Shown here in pieces: positions 16,301 to 24,328 of a DNA stretch of 25,167 nucleotides. A model generated the notes under the pieces. It made no database searches. It was given only the letters and a program-made list of their open reading frames with translations, and had not been told where the DNA came from. The stretch is from contig JBKCHO010000065.1 in NCBI GenBank assembly GCA_046302815.1, positions 1-25,167 on the forward strand, in the 5' to 3' direction. Position 1 is the stretch's first letter, and every line of letters starts with the position of its first letter. The position numbers and the translations under genes were made by a program. Source of the stretch: JALRAP01 sp046302815 (lineage in GTDB: Bacteria; Bacteroidota; Bacteroidia; AKYH767-A; OLB10).

Positions 16301-17873
16301 TAGGTCCAGGCTGAACGATAGCTGTGGTAGCCATATCGTTGGGCTGAGGAAGGAAGATGCAGAAATTATCGATAGAGAATCCATCTGTGATAACAGATGC
16401 ATCAGCAGTGAACACATATCTGAACCACACTTGGGGTAAGTTGTTGAAAGCAGTTCCCAATGTGATGGAGGATTTTATCCAACCATTGGAGTTTCCTGTC
16501 CATGCTGCTTGGCCACCTCCAGAGTTAAGTGCATCATCGTTGTACCAGTTCACACAATCCACGCAAGTGGGGTTGCCCTGCAATGATCCGAGAATGGTCC
16601 AGGGTCCAGCGAGGTTGGTTGCGTATTCTAATCTTACACCATCCCATGCATTTTCAGCATTTCGATTTTGCCAAAACTCCAAAGTTGCACCAGCGCCGAT
16701 GTTGAAGCTTAACTCAGGAGATTGAAGATAGCAAGTGGCATTGTTAAGGTAAGCGGAGGTCAGGTTAACATCCCAGCAATTAGGAGCAGAGTAGGAGCTG
16801 TTTGTGGTTCCATAGGAGGGTGTTCCTAGCTGCCATTCGGTTCCTGGAGTCTGGGTTGATGCAGACCAAAGGTTGGTGGTGATATCAAAGTTGTCGCAAT
16901 ATGGGAAAGTGATGCCAGCTGCAGCGGTGAAGCAATAGGTTTGAGATGGCGTTGGCCCAGGCAAGAACGACACATTGAAACAAGATGATGCATCGAATGC
17001 CTCAATAAAGTAGCAGATAACATCACCATCATTTACGGTTGGTATAACACCTTCATACAAGCTGTCAATGGTGTTGGTCATGGTCACCGGAGTAGGAGCT
17101 CCACCATTTACGGTGTAGTACAAAGTAACTTGTGAAATCAAGGAAGCATCGTTCGCAGAAGCCGTGATAGTATATGGACCGAGGTTGTAAACCGTTCCTT
17201 GGTTGATACCTGAAATGAAATACATGGATGGAGGGTTCAATTCACAGCTGGATGCAATCACTTCAACATCGTCTACAAACCAGCCGTTCCTACCGCCACT
17301 ACCGTTGTTGTTGCCATCAGCAAGCGCAAAGCGAAGTCTTACATCGGATTGGTTGGCCGCAATAGCGGAGATATCGAAAGACTCCGCCTTCCACCAAGAG
17401 TTATCAGGAGCCACAGATTGACCAGGCAACCAAGTTCCATAACTAGCTTCACCGAATTTGCTGTTTTGGGTGCTGAACAGTCCTCCACCAAGGTAAATAC
17501 AGTTATTGTTTCCCAAGTTTGGGTTGTTATCGATTAGTTGCGTCCAAGTAGCGCCACCGTCAATCGAGATCTCAATTGTACCACCATCGAAAAACTCAGC
17601 CTTGCAAATGGACTTGAAATTCAGTGTTACGAAAAAGTTGAAAAGTGTATTGAAAGATCCTGTTTCCAAATAGGAGACCGCTCCTGGCGATACAGCAGAC
17701 GAATCGCTGTTAGAGCCGCTTACTTGGAGTCGGCGATTGATGTTCCAACCTGGTGTTCCAAAGGTGGAAACATTGCCCGGTGGGTTTTCGAAATCCTCGA
17801 AAAAGACCTGGGACTGGGCCTGAGCCATGAATGAAGCACAAGCAAGGAGAATCGTAAAGATAAATTTCCTCAT
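13317..17873 (-). CDS. Giant modular surface/secreted protein with T9SS sorting domain
   Basis: A 1518-residue exported protein with signal peptide (residues 1-19, ending AQA). In order: an N-terminal MAM/cleaved-adhesin-like jelly roll (about 20-208), an Ig-like domain (210-318), then choice-of-anchor-J / cleaved-adhesin-like modules starting near 320, 620, 917 and 1230. Each module opens with [YC]xDxF and contains a WxLGTPxxG stretch, then AWDVNL-like, DGxRLEY-like, WYN and DGxSIDxF stretches. CARDB-like beta-sandwiches lie between them near 505-610, 800-915 and 1100-1215. A type A T9SS C-terminal sorting domain fills about 1435-1518 (NVPNPFNNTTEI, VLGKTV, ending RKMAIVK). No catalytic residues were recognised; adhesion or glycan binding is the likely role. 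Own promoter and terminator. Paralog of the next gene, with one extra module pair. Confidence 0.93.
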   Translation of the reverse strand: MRKFIFTILLACASFMAQAQSQVFFEDFENPPGNVSTFGTPGWNINRRLQVSGSNSDSSAVSPGAVSYLETGSFNTLFNFFVTLNFKSICKAEFFDGGTIEISIDGGATWTQLIDNNPNLGNNNCIYLGGGLFSTQNSKFGEASYGTWLPGQSVAPDNSWWKAESFDISAIAANQSDVRLRFALADGNNNGSGGRNGWFVDDVEVIASSCELNPPSMYFISGINQGTVYNLGPYTITASANDASLISQVTLYYTVNGGAPTPVTMTNTIDSLYEGVIPTVNDGDVICYFIEAFDASSCFNVSFLPGPTPSQTYCFTAAAGITFPYCDNFDITTNLWSASTQTPGTEWQLGTPSYGTTNSSYSAPNCWDVNLTSAYLNNATCYLQSPELSFNIGAGATLEFWQNRNAENAWDGVRLEYATNLAGPWTILGSLQGNPTCVDCVNWYNDDALNSGGGQAAWTGNSNGWIKSSITLGTAFNNLPQVWFRYVFTADASVITDGFSIDNFCIFLPQPNDMATTAIVQPGPTGPAGNCLDVVVTVKNNGINNQTTFPVSYSINGGAPVTATYNGLLTPGQTTNFTLPCFNVPVGPFTVCAWTSLPGDGNNFNDTTCVTSLGIPVFTPTFCDDFESGNQGYQSVTTNAATEWQLGTPAFGSTTGAFSGTNAWDINLNSGYNVGTNADLITPIFDLAGTNNAYLSFRRNQNCAQNDGVRISYNVNGSGNWIVMGAQNDPDGFNWYNTNALNFGAPGWTGNSGGWVESRYYLQNLINATGANFIQFRFEFVSGFNGVPNDGVSIDDLCVKQPGPNDVGVVAINSPTANSAAGGTSAVNVTLRNFGSASQTTIPVYYTVNGGNLTTATYNGNLAPGATTNFVMPGFTIPSGQYDFCAWTELAGDSDNSNDTTCTQSVGVPVVALSYTQPYFDNFNGVNIGWSATNLSGAGSVWELGTPAFGATNSSFSAPNAWDVNLSSAYTNNANCVLTSPIFDFTNAVDAKLSFRRNHLCENFWDGTRLEYSVNGGPWTLLGGANLTAPCWVNWYNSTPNINSSGQPAWTAGTGGWVLTEAKCLNFLDNVGLVQFRFIFTSDASVIQDGFSIDNFQIEIPVPLTAAPVNIASNAINNSFIFPGQQVQFNSVLSNPGTTPLNSVNATITVTPVGSTTPVLTFTDPVNYTPALASQQSLNHVFSQIWTAAPGVYDVCVITSLPNGSSDLNPFDDTTCITISVFDSVTITSNNPYCNDFESGPQWVSVNAQTYNSSTNSWQIGSPNKTIINGAYSGSNAWVTSLNTNYPNRDTSGLFSPVFGIDNTKCYKLSFWHKFNTELFQDGGTVEYSTDNALTWQHLGFASSNPQSWFNSTFITALGGNPGLPGWSGTQSTWTLAEKEMYFYITGNIIFRFRFASDNSTNNFEGWAIDDFCFEEVAGNCATSLNEIPVMEGLALGQNVPNPFNNTTEIGFAIPTDGQVRVSITDVLGKTVSVPVDGNRASGTHTFTVNSNDLGVGLYYYTMEFKGEKITRKMAIVK

Positions 17874-17931
17874 TTTTTTGTTTTTTGGGTTATTGGCTGG
17901 TATAGATTTTTCTAATTCTTTGGATAGGCTT

Positions 17932-17939
17932 CAAAGGTA
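17932..17939 (-). promoter_or_regulatory. -7 element (TACCTTTG) of the 1518-residue protein gene
   Basis: The minus strand reads TACCTTTG, an exact TAnnTTTG, about 59 bases before the ATG at 17873, giving a leader of roughly 50 bases. The -33 TTTG is not evident; a long AT-rich tract precedes it. Confidence 0.5.
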
Positions 17940-18016
17940 AAAAAATAAGTAGTTTTTACTCTAGTTTTTAGGCAATATTATGTTGTCACCTATAGCAATA
18001 TCCACATGAACAGACG

Positions 18017-18062
18017 CAAAAAACGGACAAGGCGTTGCAGGTTATGCAACGCCTTGTCCGTT
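18017..18062 (-). terminator. Long-stem terminator of the second T9SS protein gene
   Basis: AACGGACAAGGCGTTGCA (18022-18039) pairs perfectly with 18045-18062 around a 5-base loop. On the minus strand the hairpin is followed by a run of six T. It lies 16 bases after the stop codon at 18079. Confidence 0.92.
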
Positions 18063-18078
18063 AGGGGGATAGGTTTGG

Positions 18079-21000
18079 TCAGCGACTCACAACCAGTCTC
18101 TTGGTTAGTTTTTGTCCCTCCCAAGTGAGCGTATAAGTGTATAAGCCGTTGGGCAATTGGGCTCCTGATATGGATACCCTGTGATTTCCACCGTTTAAGT
18201 TACCCTCGAAAGGAACCATTAGGGTCCTACCTAGCAAATCGTCAATCTGTAATTTGACTTGTCCGTTTTCAGGTATATTAAATTCAATTTCAGATGATTG
18301 AGAAATTGGATTTGGATAGTTTTGGCTCAGGCTGAACCCATTTTCCTCTGGATTTTCGATAGAGGTCAAGCATGGACTTCCCGTAATTTCTTCGAAACAG
18401 AAGTTGTCTATAGCCCATCCTTCAAAATTGATGAATTGATCGGATCCGAATCGGAATCGGAACATGACATTTCCATTAGTCCAAAAGTTTAGGTTCCGTT
18501 CTGCCAAGGTCCAATTCAATTGATTTCCAGACCATCCGGGATATCCTGGATTTCCGCCTAAAGCGGTAACGAAGGGCGTGTTATACCAGGATGATATGTT
18601 TGGAGACCAAAATCCAAGATGTAGCCAGGTTTGAGCATTGTCGGTTGAATATTCAACTATGCCACCATCTACATAAGGGTCAGTTTGAAACTTGTGGTAA
18701 AAACTAAGTTTGTAACATTTGGTGTTGTCCACAGAAAACAATGGAGTAAACAATGCCGATGTGTCGGTGTTAGGGTAGTTATTGCCAAGTCCGGTCATCC
18801 ATGCATTGGCTCCACTATAGGCACCATTGATAACGGTTTGTGAAGGAGTTCCCAATTGCCATGAATTCGGAGTGGAGTTGAATGTGACAGGGTTTACAGC
18901 AATCCATTGTGGTCCGGTTTCGAAATCGGTACAGTATGGGTTGGCTTGTGTAACCGACACTGTATCGAAAACCGATAAAGTAATACAAGTGGTGTCATCA
19001 ATAGGATTCAAATCGACTCCGTTGTTTGGCAGCGATGTAATTGCACAAACATTGTAAACACCAGGAGCGGCAAGCCACGGCAATGTGAAATTGTGCAACA
19101 GGCTTTGTTGGGATGCAAGGCTTGGTGAGTAGTTTACTATATCGGTGACAACCGGAGTTCCATTAACTGTTAATGTAACATTCACAGAAGTTAAAGGAGT
19201 AGTTCCAGGGTTTGAAACATTGGCATTGAATTGTATCGGTTGTCCTGGGAAAATGAAATTGTTGTTGATGGCATTGCTGCTGATTGCGATCGGACTTGCA
19301 GTAAGTGGAATAGGTACATCAATACGGAAGTCATCAATAGAAAATCCATCAACGGTAACAGATCCATCAGAGGTAAATACAAATCTGAACTGTACTGTTC
19401 CGGCGTTGTTCAGAAATCCAAGGCATTTGGCTTCAGCCTTAATCCACCCTGGAGTTGAATTGCCCATCCATGCAGGTTGTCCGGATGAGAAAATATTAGG
19501 TGTGCTATTATACCAATTGGTCCAGCAAGGCGCAGTTAAATTGGGTCCACCTAAAAGAATCCACGGTCCACCATTAACGGAGTACTCCAATCTGGTTCCA
19601 TCCCATGCTGTTTCGGTTCGGTGGTTGATATAAAAGGACATTTCAGCATTGACTGCATTGGTGAAATCAAACAGCGGAGAGGTTAGTACACAATTCGCAT
19701 TGTTTCCATATGCGCTGGTGAGGTTAACATCCCAGCATTGCGTTCCGGAGTAGGCGGAGTTGGTGCCACCGAATGCAGGGGTGCCCAGTTGCCAGTTGGT
19801 GTTGGTGTTACCGTTATTGGAGGCAGCCCAACCTTGGTTGGGTCCATTGAAATTGTCAAAGTACTGTTGGGAGAAAGAAACTGGAATCACTGGTATACCC
19901 ACCGATTGGATGCAAAGCGTGTCATTGGTGTTGTCGCCATCTGTTGAAAGTCCGGTGAAAGTGCAAAGGTTGAATGCGCCCACCGGCACATTGAAACAAG
20001 GTAGCGTAACGGTTGCGGTTGCTCCTGGAGTTAAAGTTCCGCTGTAATTGCCGGTCACAATGGGGCCGCCGTTTACAGAATAGGAAACTGGAAAGTTGGT
20101 TTGGGTGTTTGCGCCGAAATTTTGAACAGTCACCTCTACATTCACACAGCCTCCTGCTGGTGATGATGCACCAGGTAGGGTGTAAGAAACCACCCCAACA
20201 TCGTTGGCCTGTGGAAGTGAAATACAAAAGTCATCCATGGAAAACCCATCCAAAGTCACAGATCCGTCAGAGGTAAATACGAACCTGAACCAAACCTGGG
20301 GCTGGTTATTGAATTGTGGACCTAATTCGATCTCCGATTTGATCCAACCTCCGGAGTTGCCTGTCCATCCCGGTTGGCCACTAGAGATGATTGCAGCATT
20401 GTTATACCAATTCACGCAACCGTTACAACCGGCACCCGCTGTCCCGACTACGGTCCAAGGACCATTCAAGTTGGTTGCCCATTCCAATCTAACACCATCC
20501 CATGTGTTTTCAACATTACGGTTTTGCCAGAACTCAAGTTTAGCTCCGGCACCAACTGTAAAGCTGAACTCAGGAGACACCAAGGATGTATTCGCATTGT
20601 TTGTATAAGATGAATTTAAATTGATGTCCCATGCATTTGGGGTGGAGTGAGCTCCTGTGGTGGCGCCAAAGGATGGATTACCCAATTGCCAAGTTGTTCC
20701 CGATGTAGCTTGGGGCACCCACGGTATGCCTGCAATATCAAAATTGTCGCAATAAGGAAAGGTAACCCCGGCTTGTGCAGTAAAACAATTGGTGTTTGAA
20801 GCGTTGGGGCCAGGGAAGTAAGTTGTGTTTTGACAACCTGAAGCGTCAATGGCTTCGATGTAATAGCAAACATTATCTCCAGCTTGAACAGCAGGAATAT
20901 TGGCTGTGTAATTGGTTCCGACTGTGAAAGTCATTGGAAGGGCTGTTACGGAACCGCCGTTGATACTGTAGTAAAGTGTGACGGAATTCAATCCTGATTG

Positions 21001-21732
21001 ATCATCTGCATCAGCGTTGATGGTGTATGGTCCAAGATTGAATACGGTGCTTGGATAGGTTGGTGCTGTTTGGCTCAAAGTAGGATTCACCAATTCGCAA
21101 GCTGCACCTACAACTTGTATATCATCAATAAACCAACCATTTCGTCCACCTGATCCGTTGTTGTTGCCATCCGCCAATACAAATCTCAATCTTACATCAG
21201 CTTGGTTACCCACTACCGAAATATCGAACGACTCAGTTTGCCACCAACTAGCCACTGGAACAGCTGGTGTACCTGGTTGCCAAGCGGCGTAGCTTGCCTC
21301 TTGGAATTTACTGCTCTGGGTTTGGAATAGCCCTGTCCCCAAATAGGTACAGTTATTTGTCCCCAAATTCGGATTGTTATCTATGAATTGAATCCAGGTT
21401 GTACCTCCATCAATAGAGTATTCAATGGTTCCGCCATCAAAAAACTCAGCTTTGCAAATGGACTTAAACGAAAGCGTGACAAAAAACAACCCTGAAAGAT
21501 TCATAGAATTGGTTGTCAAAAACGAGGATGAACCTGGCGATACACTAGAGCTGTCGCTATTTACTCCGCTAACAGACAGTCGATTGTTGATGAACCATCC
21601 TGGGTTGCCGCTGGAGGTAGTGTTTCCAGGAGGAGTTTCAAAATCCTCGCTGAAAACGGTAGTTTGCGACAAGGTTGTGGATGCGCTAAGTGTTAAGCAC
21701 AATAAGCTGATGATGAGTATTTTAATTCGCAT
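18079..21732 (-). CDS. Modular surface/secreted protein with T9SS sorting domain (paralog)
   Basis: I place the start at 21732, giving 1217 residues that open MRIKILIISLLCLTLSAS, a clean signal peptide. An upstream in-frame ATG at 21789 would add 19 charged residues and would overlap the predicted promoter, so it is rejected. Domains match the neighbouring paralog: N-terminal MAM-like jelly roll, Ig-like domain, a YCDNFDI module, a CARDB-like domain, a YFDNFNG module, a second CARDB-like domain, a YCTDFETG module and a T9SS type A sorting domain (NYPNPISQSSEIEF ... LLGRTL ... KRLVVSR). The CDDFESG module and one CARDB-like domain of the paralog are missing, which accounts for the 301-residue difference. 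No enzyme motifs were seen; a surface adhesin is likely. Confidence 0.92.
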   Translation of the reverse strand: MRIKILIISLLCLTLSASTTLSQTTVFSEDFETPPGNTTSSGNPGWFINNRLSVSGVNSDSSSVSPGSSSFLTTNSMNLSGLFFVTLSFKSICKAEFFDGGTIEYSIDGGTTWIQFIDNNPNLGTNNCTYLGTGLFQTQSSKFQEASYAAWQPGTPAVPVASWWQTESFDISVVGNQADVRLRFVLADGNNNGSGGRNGWFIDDIQVVGAACELVNPTLSQTAPTYPSTVFNLGPYTINADADDQSGLNSVTLYYSINGGSVTALPMTFTVGTNYTANIPAVQAGDNVCYYIEAIDASGCQNTTYFPGPNASNTNCFTAQAGVTFPYCDNFDIAGIPWVPQATSGTTWQLGNPSFGATTGAHSTPNAWDINLNSSYTNNANTSLVSPEFSFTVGAGAKLEFWQNRNVENTWDGVRLEWATNLNGPWTVVGTAGAGCNGCVNWYNNAAIISSGQPGWTGNSGGWIKSEIELGPQFNNQPQVWFRFVFTSDGSVTLDGFSMDDFCISLPQANDVGVVSYTLPGASSPAGGCVNVEVTVQNFGANTQTNFPVSYSVNGGPIVTGNYSGTLTPGATATVTLPCFNVPVGAFNLCTFTGLSTDGDNTNDTLCIQSVGIPVIPVSFSQQYFDNFNGPNQGWAASNNGNTNTNWQLGTPAFGGTNSAYSGTQCWDVNLTSAYGNNANCVLTSPLFDFTNAVNAEMSFYINHRTETAWDGTRLEYSVNGGPWILLGGPNLTAPCWTNWYNSTPNIFSSGQPAWMGNSTPGWIKAEAKCLGFLNNAGTVQFRFVFTSDGSVTVDGFSIDDFRIDVPIPLTASPIAISSNAINNNFIFPGQPIQFNANVSNPGTTPLTSVNVTLTVNGTPVVTDIVNYSPSLASQQSLLHNFTLPWLAAPGVYNVCAITSLPNNGVDLNPIDDTTCITLSVFDTVSVTQANPYCTDFETGPQWIAVNPVTFNSTPNSWQLGTPSQTVINGAYSGANAWMTGLGNNYPNTDTSALFTPLFSVDNTKCYKLSFYHKFQTDPYVDGGIVEYSTDNAQTWLHLGFWSPNISSWYNTPFVTALGGNPGYPGWSGNQLNWTLAERNLNFWTNGNVMFRFRFGSDQFINFEGWAIDNFCFEEITGSPCLTSIENPEENGFSLSQNYPNPISQSSEIEFNIPENGQVKLQIDDLLGRTLMVPFEGNLNGGNHRVSISGAQLPNGLYTYTLTWEGQKLTKRLVVSR

Positions 21733-21776
21733 GTGTGTGATGTTTTTCAACTTAAGTCTTTTGGTGTGTGAACGGA

Positions 21777-21807
21777 TAAAAGTAGCCACATTTTTTTATG
21801 CATCAAA
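21777..21807 (-). promoter_or_regulatory. Promoter of the 1217-residue T9SS protein gene
   Basis: On the minus strand TTTG (21807-21804), a 19-base spacer and TACTTTTA (21784-21777) match TTTG-N19-TAnnTTTG except for the final G. Transcription would start near 21770, about 38 bases before the chosen ATG at 21732. Confidence 0.7.
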
Positions 21808-21843
21808 TAGCGTTGGTTAGTTTTTACCAAGGTGTCGGTAAAT

Positions 21844-21867
21844 AAAAAAGCCACACTATTGTGTGGC
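21844..21867 (-). terminator. Terminator of hmgA
   Basis: GCCACAC-TATT-GTGTGGC is a perfect 7-bp stem, followed on the minus strand by TTTTTTATTT. It lies about 25 bases after the hmgA stop codon at 21893 and ends some 40 bases before the next minus-strand promoter. Confidence 0.88.
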
Positions 21868-21892
21868 CTCATTTTGCAAGGGGAGTGAGCAA

Positions 21893-23050
21893 TTAATGCA
21901 TCCATGATTTGTAATAGGAGTCATCGGATATTTTAACAGCCTCTTCTGTTAGCCAAAGTGGTTTAAAAGTATCTATCATAACAGCGAGCTCTTTGGTCTC
22001 TTTGGCTCCAATTGATTTTTCGACTGTTCCTGGATGTGGCCCATGTGGAATTCCCCCTGGATGTAAAGTAATTTGACCTCTTTTTACATTGGTTCTGCTC
22101 ATAAAGTCACCATCAACATAATACAGTACCTCATCCGAATCGATGTTGCTGTGGTTGTAGGGCGCCGGTATAGCCAAAGGGTGATAGTCGTAAAGTCTTG
22201 GAACAAAGGAACATACGACAAAATTATGAGCCTCAAAGGTTTGATGTACCGGAGGTGGTTGATGAACACGACCAGTGATAGGCTCAAAATCGTGGATAGA
22301 GAATGCCCATGGATAATGATATCCATCCCAGCCAATGGCATCGAATGGATGTGTACCATATATGTAGGTGTAAACAATGCCCTGTTTCTTAATTAAGACT
22401 TTGAAGTCACCTTTTTCATCGTGCGTATTCAGGTTTTGGGGTTTTCTGAAATCCCTTTCGCAATAGGGCGCATGTTCCTCCAACTGGCCATATTCATTCC
22501 TATATCTTTTGGGAACCTCAATCGGACTGAATGACTCGACAATGAGCAGTCGATTGTTCGTGTCGTTGAATTCCAATTGGAATATGGTGCCTCTTGGTAT
22601 CACAACATAATCTCCATAAGAAAACGGAATGCTTCCATAAAGGGAGTGAAGTGTTCCGCTTCCTTCGTGCACGAAAATCAACTCGTCAGCATCTGCGTTT
22701 TTCAAAAAATAGTCTTTGATCGACTTCCTGGGCGCTGCCAACGAAATTTGTAAATCGTTGTTGACAAGGACGCATTTTTTACTCTCGATATAGTCATCCT
22801 CGGGTTGCACATTAAATCCCAGTAGGCTGTAGGCGCGAAGTGACCTTTGATGTGCTATTTTCGGCTCCCTTGAAAAGGATTCACCTAGCTCTTTGACAAT
22901 AGTAGGAGGGTAAAGGTGGTAAATAAGGGAGTAAACATTAGAAAACCCGTGAGTGGAAAACAGCTCCTCAGAATAAAGACTGCCATCTGGCTTTCTGAAT
23001 TGGGTGTGTCGCTTATGCGGAATGCTCCCAAGTGTATGATAATGAGGCAT
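21893..23050 (-). CDS. hmgA: Homogentisate 1,2-dioxygenase
   Basis: This Fe(II) enzyme opens the ring of homogentisate to maleylacetoacetate in tyrosine and phenylalanine breakdown. At 385 residues it is slightly shorter than the classical enzymes (about 430), as in many bacterial forms. The cupin region is recognisable (VHEGSGTLHSLYG, then GDYVVIPRGT), followed by YGTHPFDAIGWDGYHYPWAF and HQPPPVHQTFEAHNFVVCSFVPR. Iron-ligand candidates are His300, Glu307 and His336 (in IPHGPH). It is divergent from the fumarylacetoacetase-family gene across 194 bases, which supports the pathway call. A near-consensus -7 (TATATTTC, 23079-23086) lies upstream. A hairpin terminator follows the gene. Confidence 0.95.
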   Translation of the reverse strand: MPHYHTLGSIPHKRHTQFRKPDGSLYSEELFSTHGFSNVYSLIYHLYPPTIVKELGESFSREPKIAHQRSLRAYSLLGFNVQPEDDYIESKKCVLVNNDLQISLAAPRKSIKDYFLKNADADELIFVHEGSGTLHSLYGSIPFSYGDYVVIPRGTIFQLEFNDTNNRLLIVESFSPIEVPKRYRNEYGQLEEHAPYCERDFRKPQNLNTHDEKGDFKVLIKKQGIVYTYIYGTHPFDAIGWDGYHYPWAFSIHDFEPITGRVHQPPPVHQTFEAHNFVVCSFVPRLYDYHPLAIPAPYNHSNIDSDEVLYYVDGDFMSRTNVKRGQITLHPGGIPHGPHPGTVEKSIGAKETKELAVMIDTFKPLWLTEEAVKISDDSYYKSWMH

Positions 23051-23173
23051 AAATATGTAATTTGTGTTGCGAATTTATGAAATATATGCCCTTCTATGTT
23101 GATTTCGGTCATGCCCTGAAGAGCTGTTCGAACAAATATTTATTGTCAGTTTCTGTCAATAGCTTTATTGTTG

Positions 23174-23181
23174 TACCTTTG
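23174..23181 (+). promoter_or_regulatory. -7 element (TACCTTTG) of the fumarylacetoacetase-family gene
   Basis: TACCTTTG matches TAnnTTTG exactly. TTTC at 23150-23153, 20 bases upstream, could serve as the -33 element. The leader would be about 57 bases. Confidence 0.5.
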
Positions 23182-23244
23182 GCTTGTCGGATTTTGGATT
23201 GTTTTCAATCTAACTTTCCATACCGCGATTAAACTTTTTTAGCA

Positions 23245-24273
23245 ATGAAACTCGTCAATTATCTTGAATTCGGAAAAGAACAACTCGGTTTGGTCATCAA
23301 TAACCGAGTATATAATTTGAAGCTTGCCGCCTCGGTTAAAACTTCAATCAAGATGCCCGATACCATGAAGGAGTTTCTCAAGTCAGGTCCGTTGGTAATG
23401 TCAGTGGCTCGGGAAATAGACCAATTGATCAAGGATGGCAAGATGGGCACCAAATCCTATGAATTGGATAAGCTCCAAATTTTGGCTCCTGTTTCTAGGC
23501 CCGCCTCCTTGCGCGATGGTTATGCATTCAGACAGCATGTGGAAGCTGCTAGGCGAAACAGAGGTGTGGAGATGATTCCTGAATTCGATGAATATCCTGT
23601 TTTCTATTTCAATAATCATAGGTCGGTAGTTGGTCCAGGAGATGTGTTTTGCATGCCCGACCATTTCGACAAGTTAGATTTTGAATTGGAATGGGCATGT
23701 GTCATAGGAAAGAAGGGAATAAACATCAAGGCTGAGGAAGCCTCAGACTATATTGCAGGTTTCATGGTCATGAACGACATCTCGGCCAGAACTTTGCAAA
23801 TGGAGGAGATGAAACTCAACTTGGGTCCTGCTAAAGGAAAGGATTTTGCAACGGCATTGGGTCCATTGTTGGTTACGCCAGAAGAGTTAGAGCCGTTCAG
23901 GGTTGAACCTAAGTCAGGTCATGCCGGGAAAAACTATAATCTTTCCATGAAATGTTGGGTGAACGGAGTTCAAGTCTCCGATGGTAACACATCAAGCATG
24001 GATTGGACTTTTGAAGAATTGATTGAAAGGGCATCCTACGGCGCTTACATTTATCCCGGAGATGTGATTGGTTCGGGAACTGTTGGAACTGGTTGTTTTT
24101 TGGAGTTGAATGGAACGGGATTGCTTAACGACCCCAAAAACTTCAAACCTCAATGGCTTCAGGAAAACGATGTTGTGGAAATGGAGGTGGATCAATTGGG
24201 TCGATTGACCAATACCATGCGCAAGTTTGATAGCGACTTTTCCATACTTGCCCGTAAAAAAAGAACTTCCTAA
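23245..24273 (+). CDS. Fumarylacetoacetate hydrolase family protein
   Basis: Likely the last enzyme of the homogentisate pathway, splitting fumarylacetoacetate to fumarate and acetoacetate. The 342-residue protein has the FAH C-terminal fold: metal ligands Glu147 and Glu149 (DFELEWACVIG) and Asp178 (VMNDISAR), a conserved His98 region (YAFRQHVEAARRNRG), and the GDVIGSGTVGTGC loop at about 272-284. The N-terminal region differs from the SH3-like domain of the animal enzyme, as in many bacterial FAH proteins. A different FAH-family substrate is possible, but divergence from hmgA makes the tyrosine pathway most likely. No maleylacetoacetate isomerase is seen nearby. Confidence 0.92.
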   Translation: MKLVNYLEFGKEQLGLVINNRVYNLKLAASVKTSIKMPDTMKEFLKSGPLVMSVAREIDQLIKDGKMGTKSYELDKLQILAPVSRPASLRDGYAFRQHVEAARRNRGVEMIPEFDEYPVFYFNNHRSVVGPGDVFCMPDHFDKLDFELEWACVIGKKGINIKAEEASDYIAGFMVMNDISARTLQMEEMKLNLGPAKGKDFATALGPLLVTPEELEPFRVEPKSGHAGKNYNLSMKCWVNGVQVSDGNTSSMDWTFEELIERASYGAYIYPGDVIGSGTVGTGCFLELNGTGLLNDPKNFKPQWLQENDVVEMEVDQLGRLTNTMRKFDSDFSILARKKRTS

Positions 24274-24278
24274 AGCCT

Positions 24279-24308
24279 TTTGCCTCCCTTTCGGCTTTCC
24301 TATCTTTG
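24279..24308 (+). promoter_or_regulatory. Promoter of the relA/spoT-family gene
   Basis: TTTG (24279-24282), an 18-base spacer and TATCTTTG (24301-24308) fit the Bacteroidota consensus. Transcription would start near 24314, about 15 bases before the proposed TTG start. It begins just after the FAH gene stop. Confidence 0.65.
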
Positions 24309-24328
24309 GGTGAAAAGTAATTCATTCA

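Noticed and set aside
14881..20608. Many plus-strand open frames of 60-160 residues opposite the T9SS genes
   Set aside because: They are antisense shadows of repetitive coding sequence, with no signal, domain or promoter of their own.
21733..21789. Upstream in-frame ATG at 21789 as start of the second T9SS protein
   Set aside because: It would put 19 charged residues ahead of a normal signal peptide, and its codons overlap the predicted -7 element at 21777-21784.
24274..24298. AAAGCC...GGCTTT hairpin after the fumarylacetoacetase-family gene as terminator
   Set aside because: The stem is six pairs with a long loop and no T run, and the region overlaps the promoter of the next gene.
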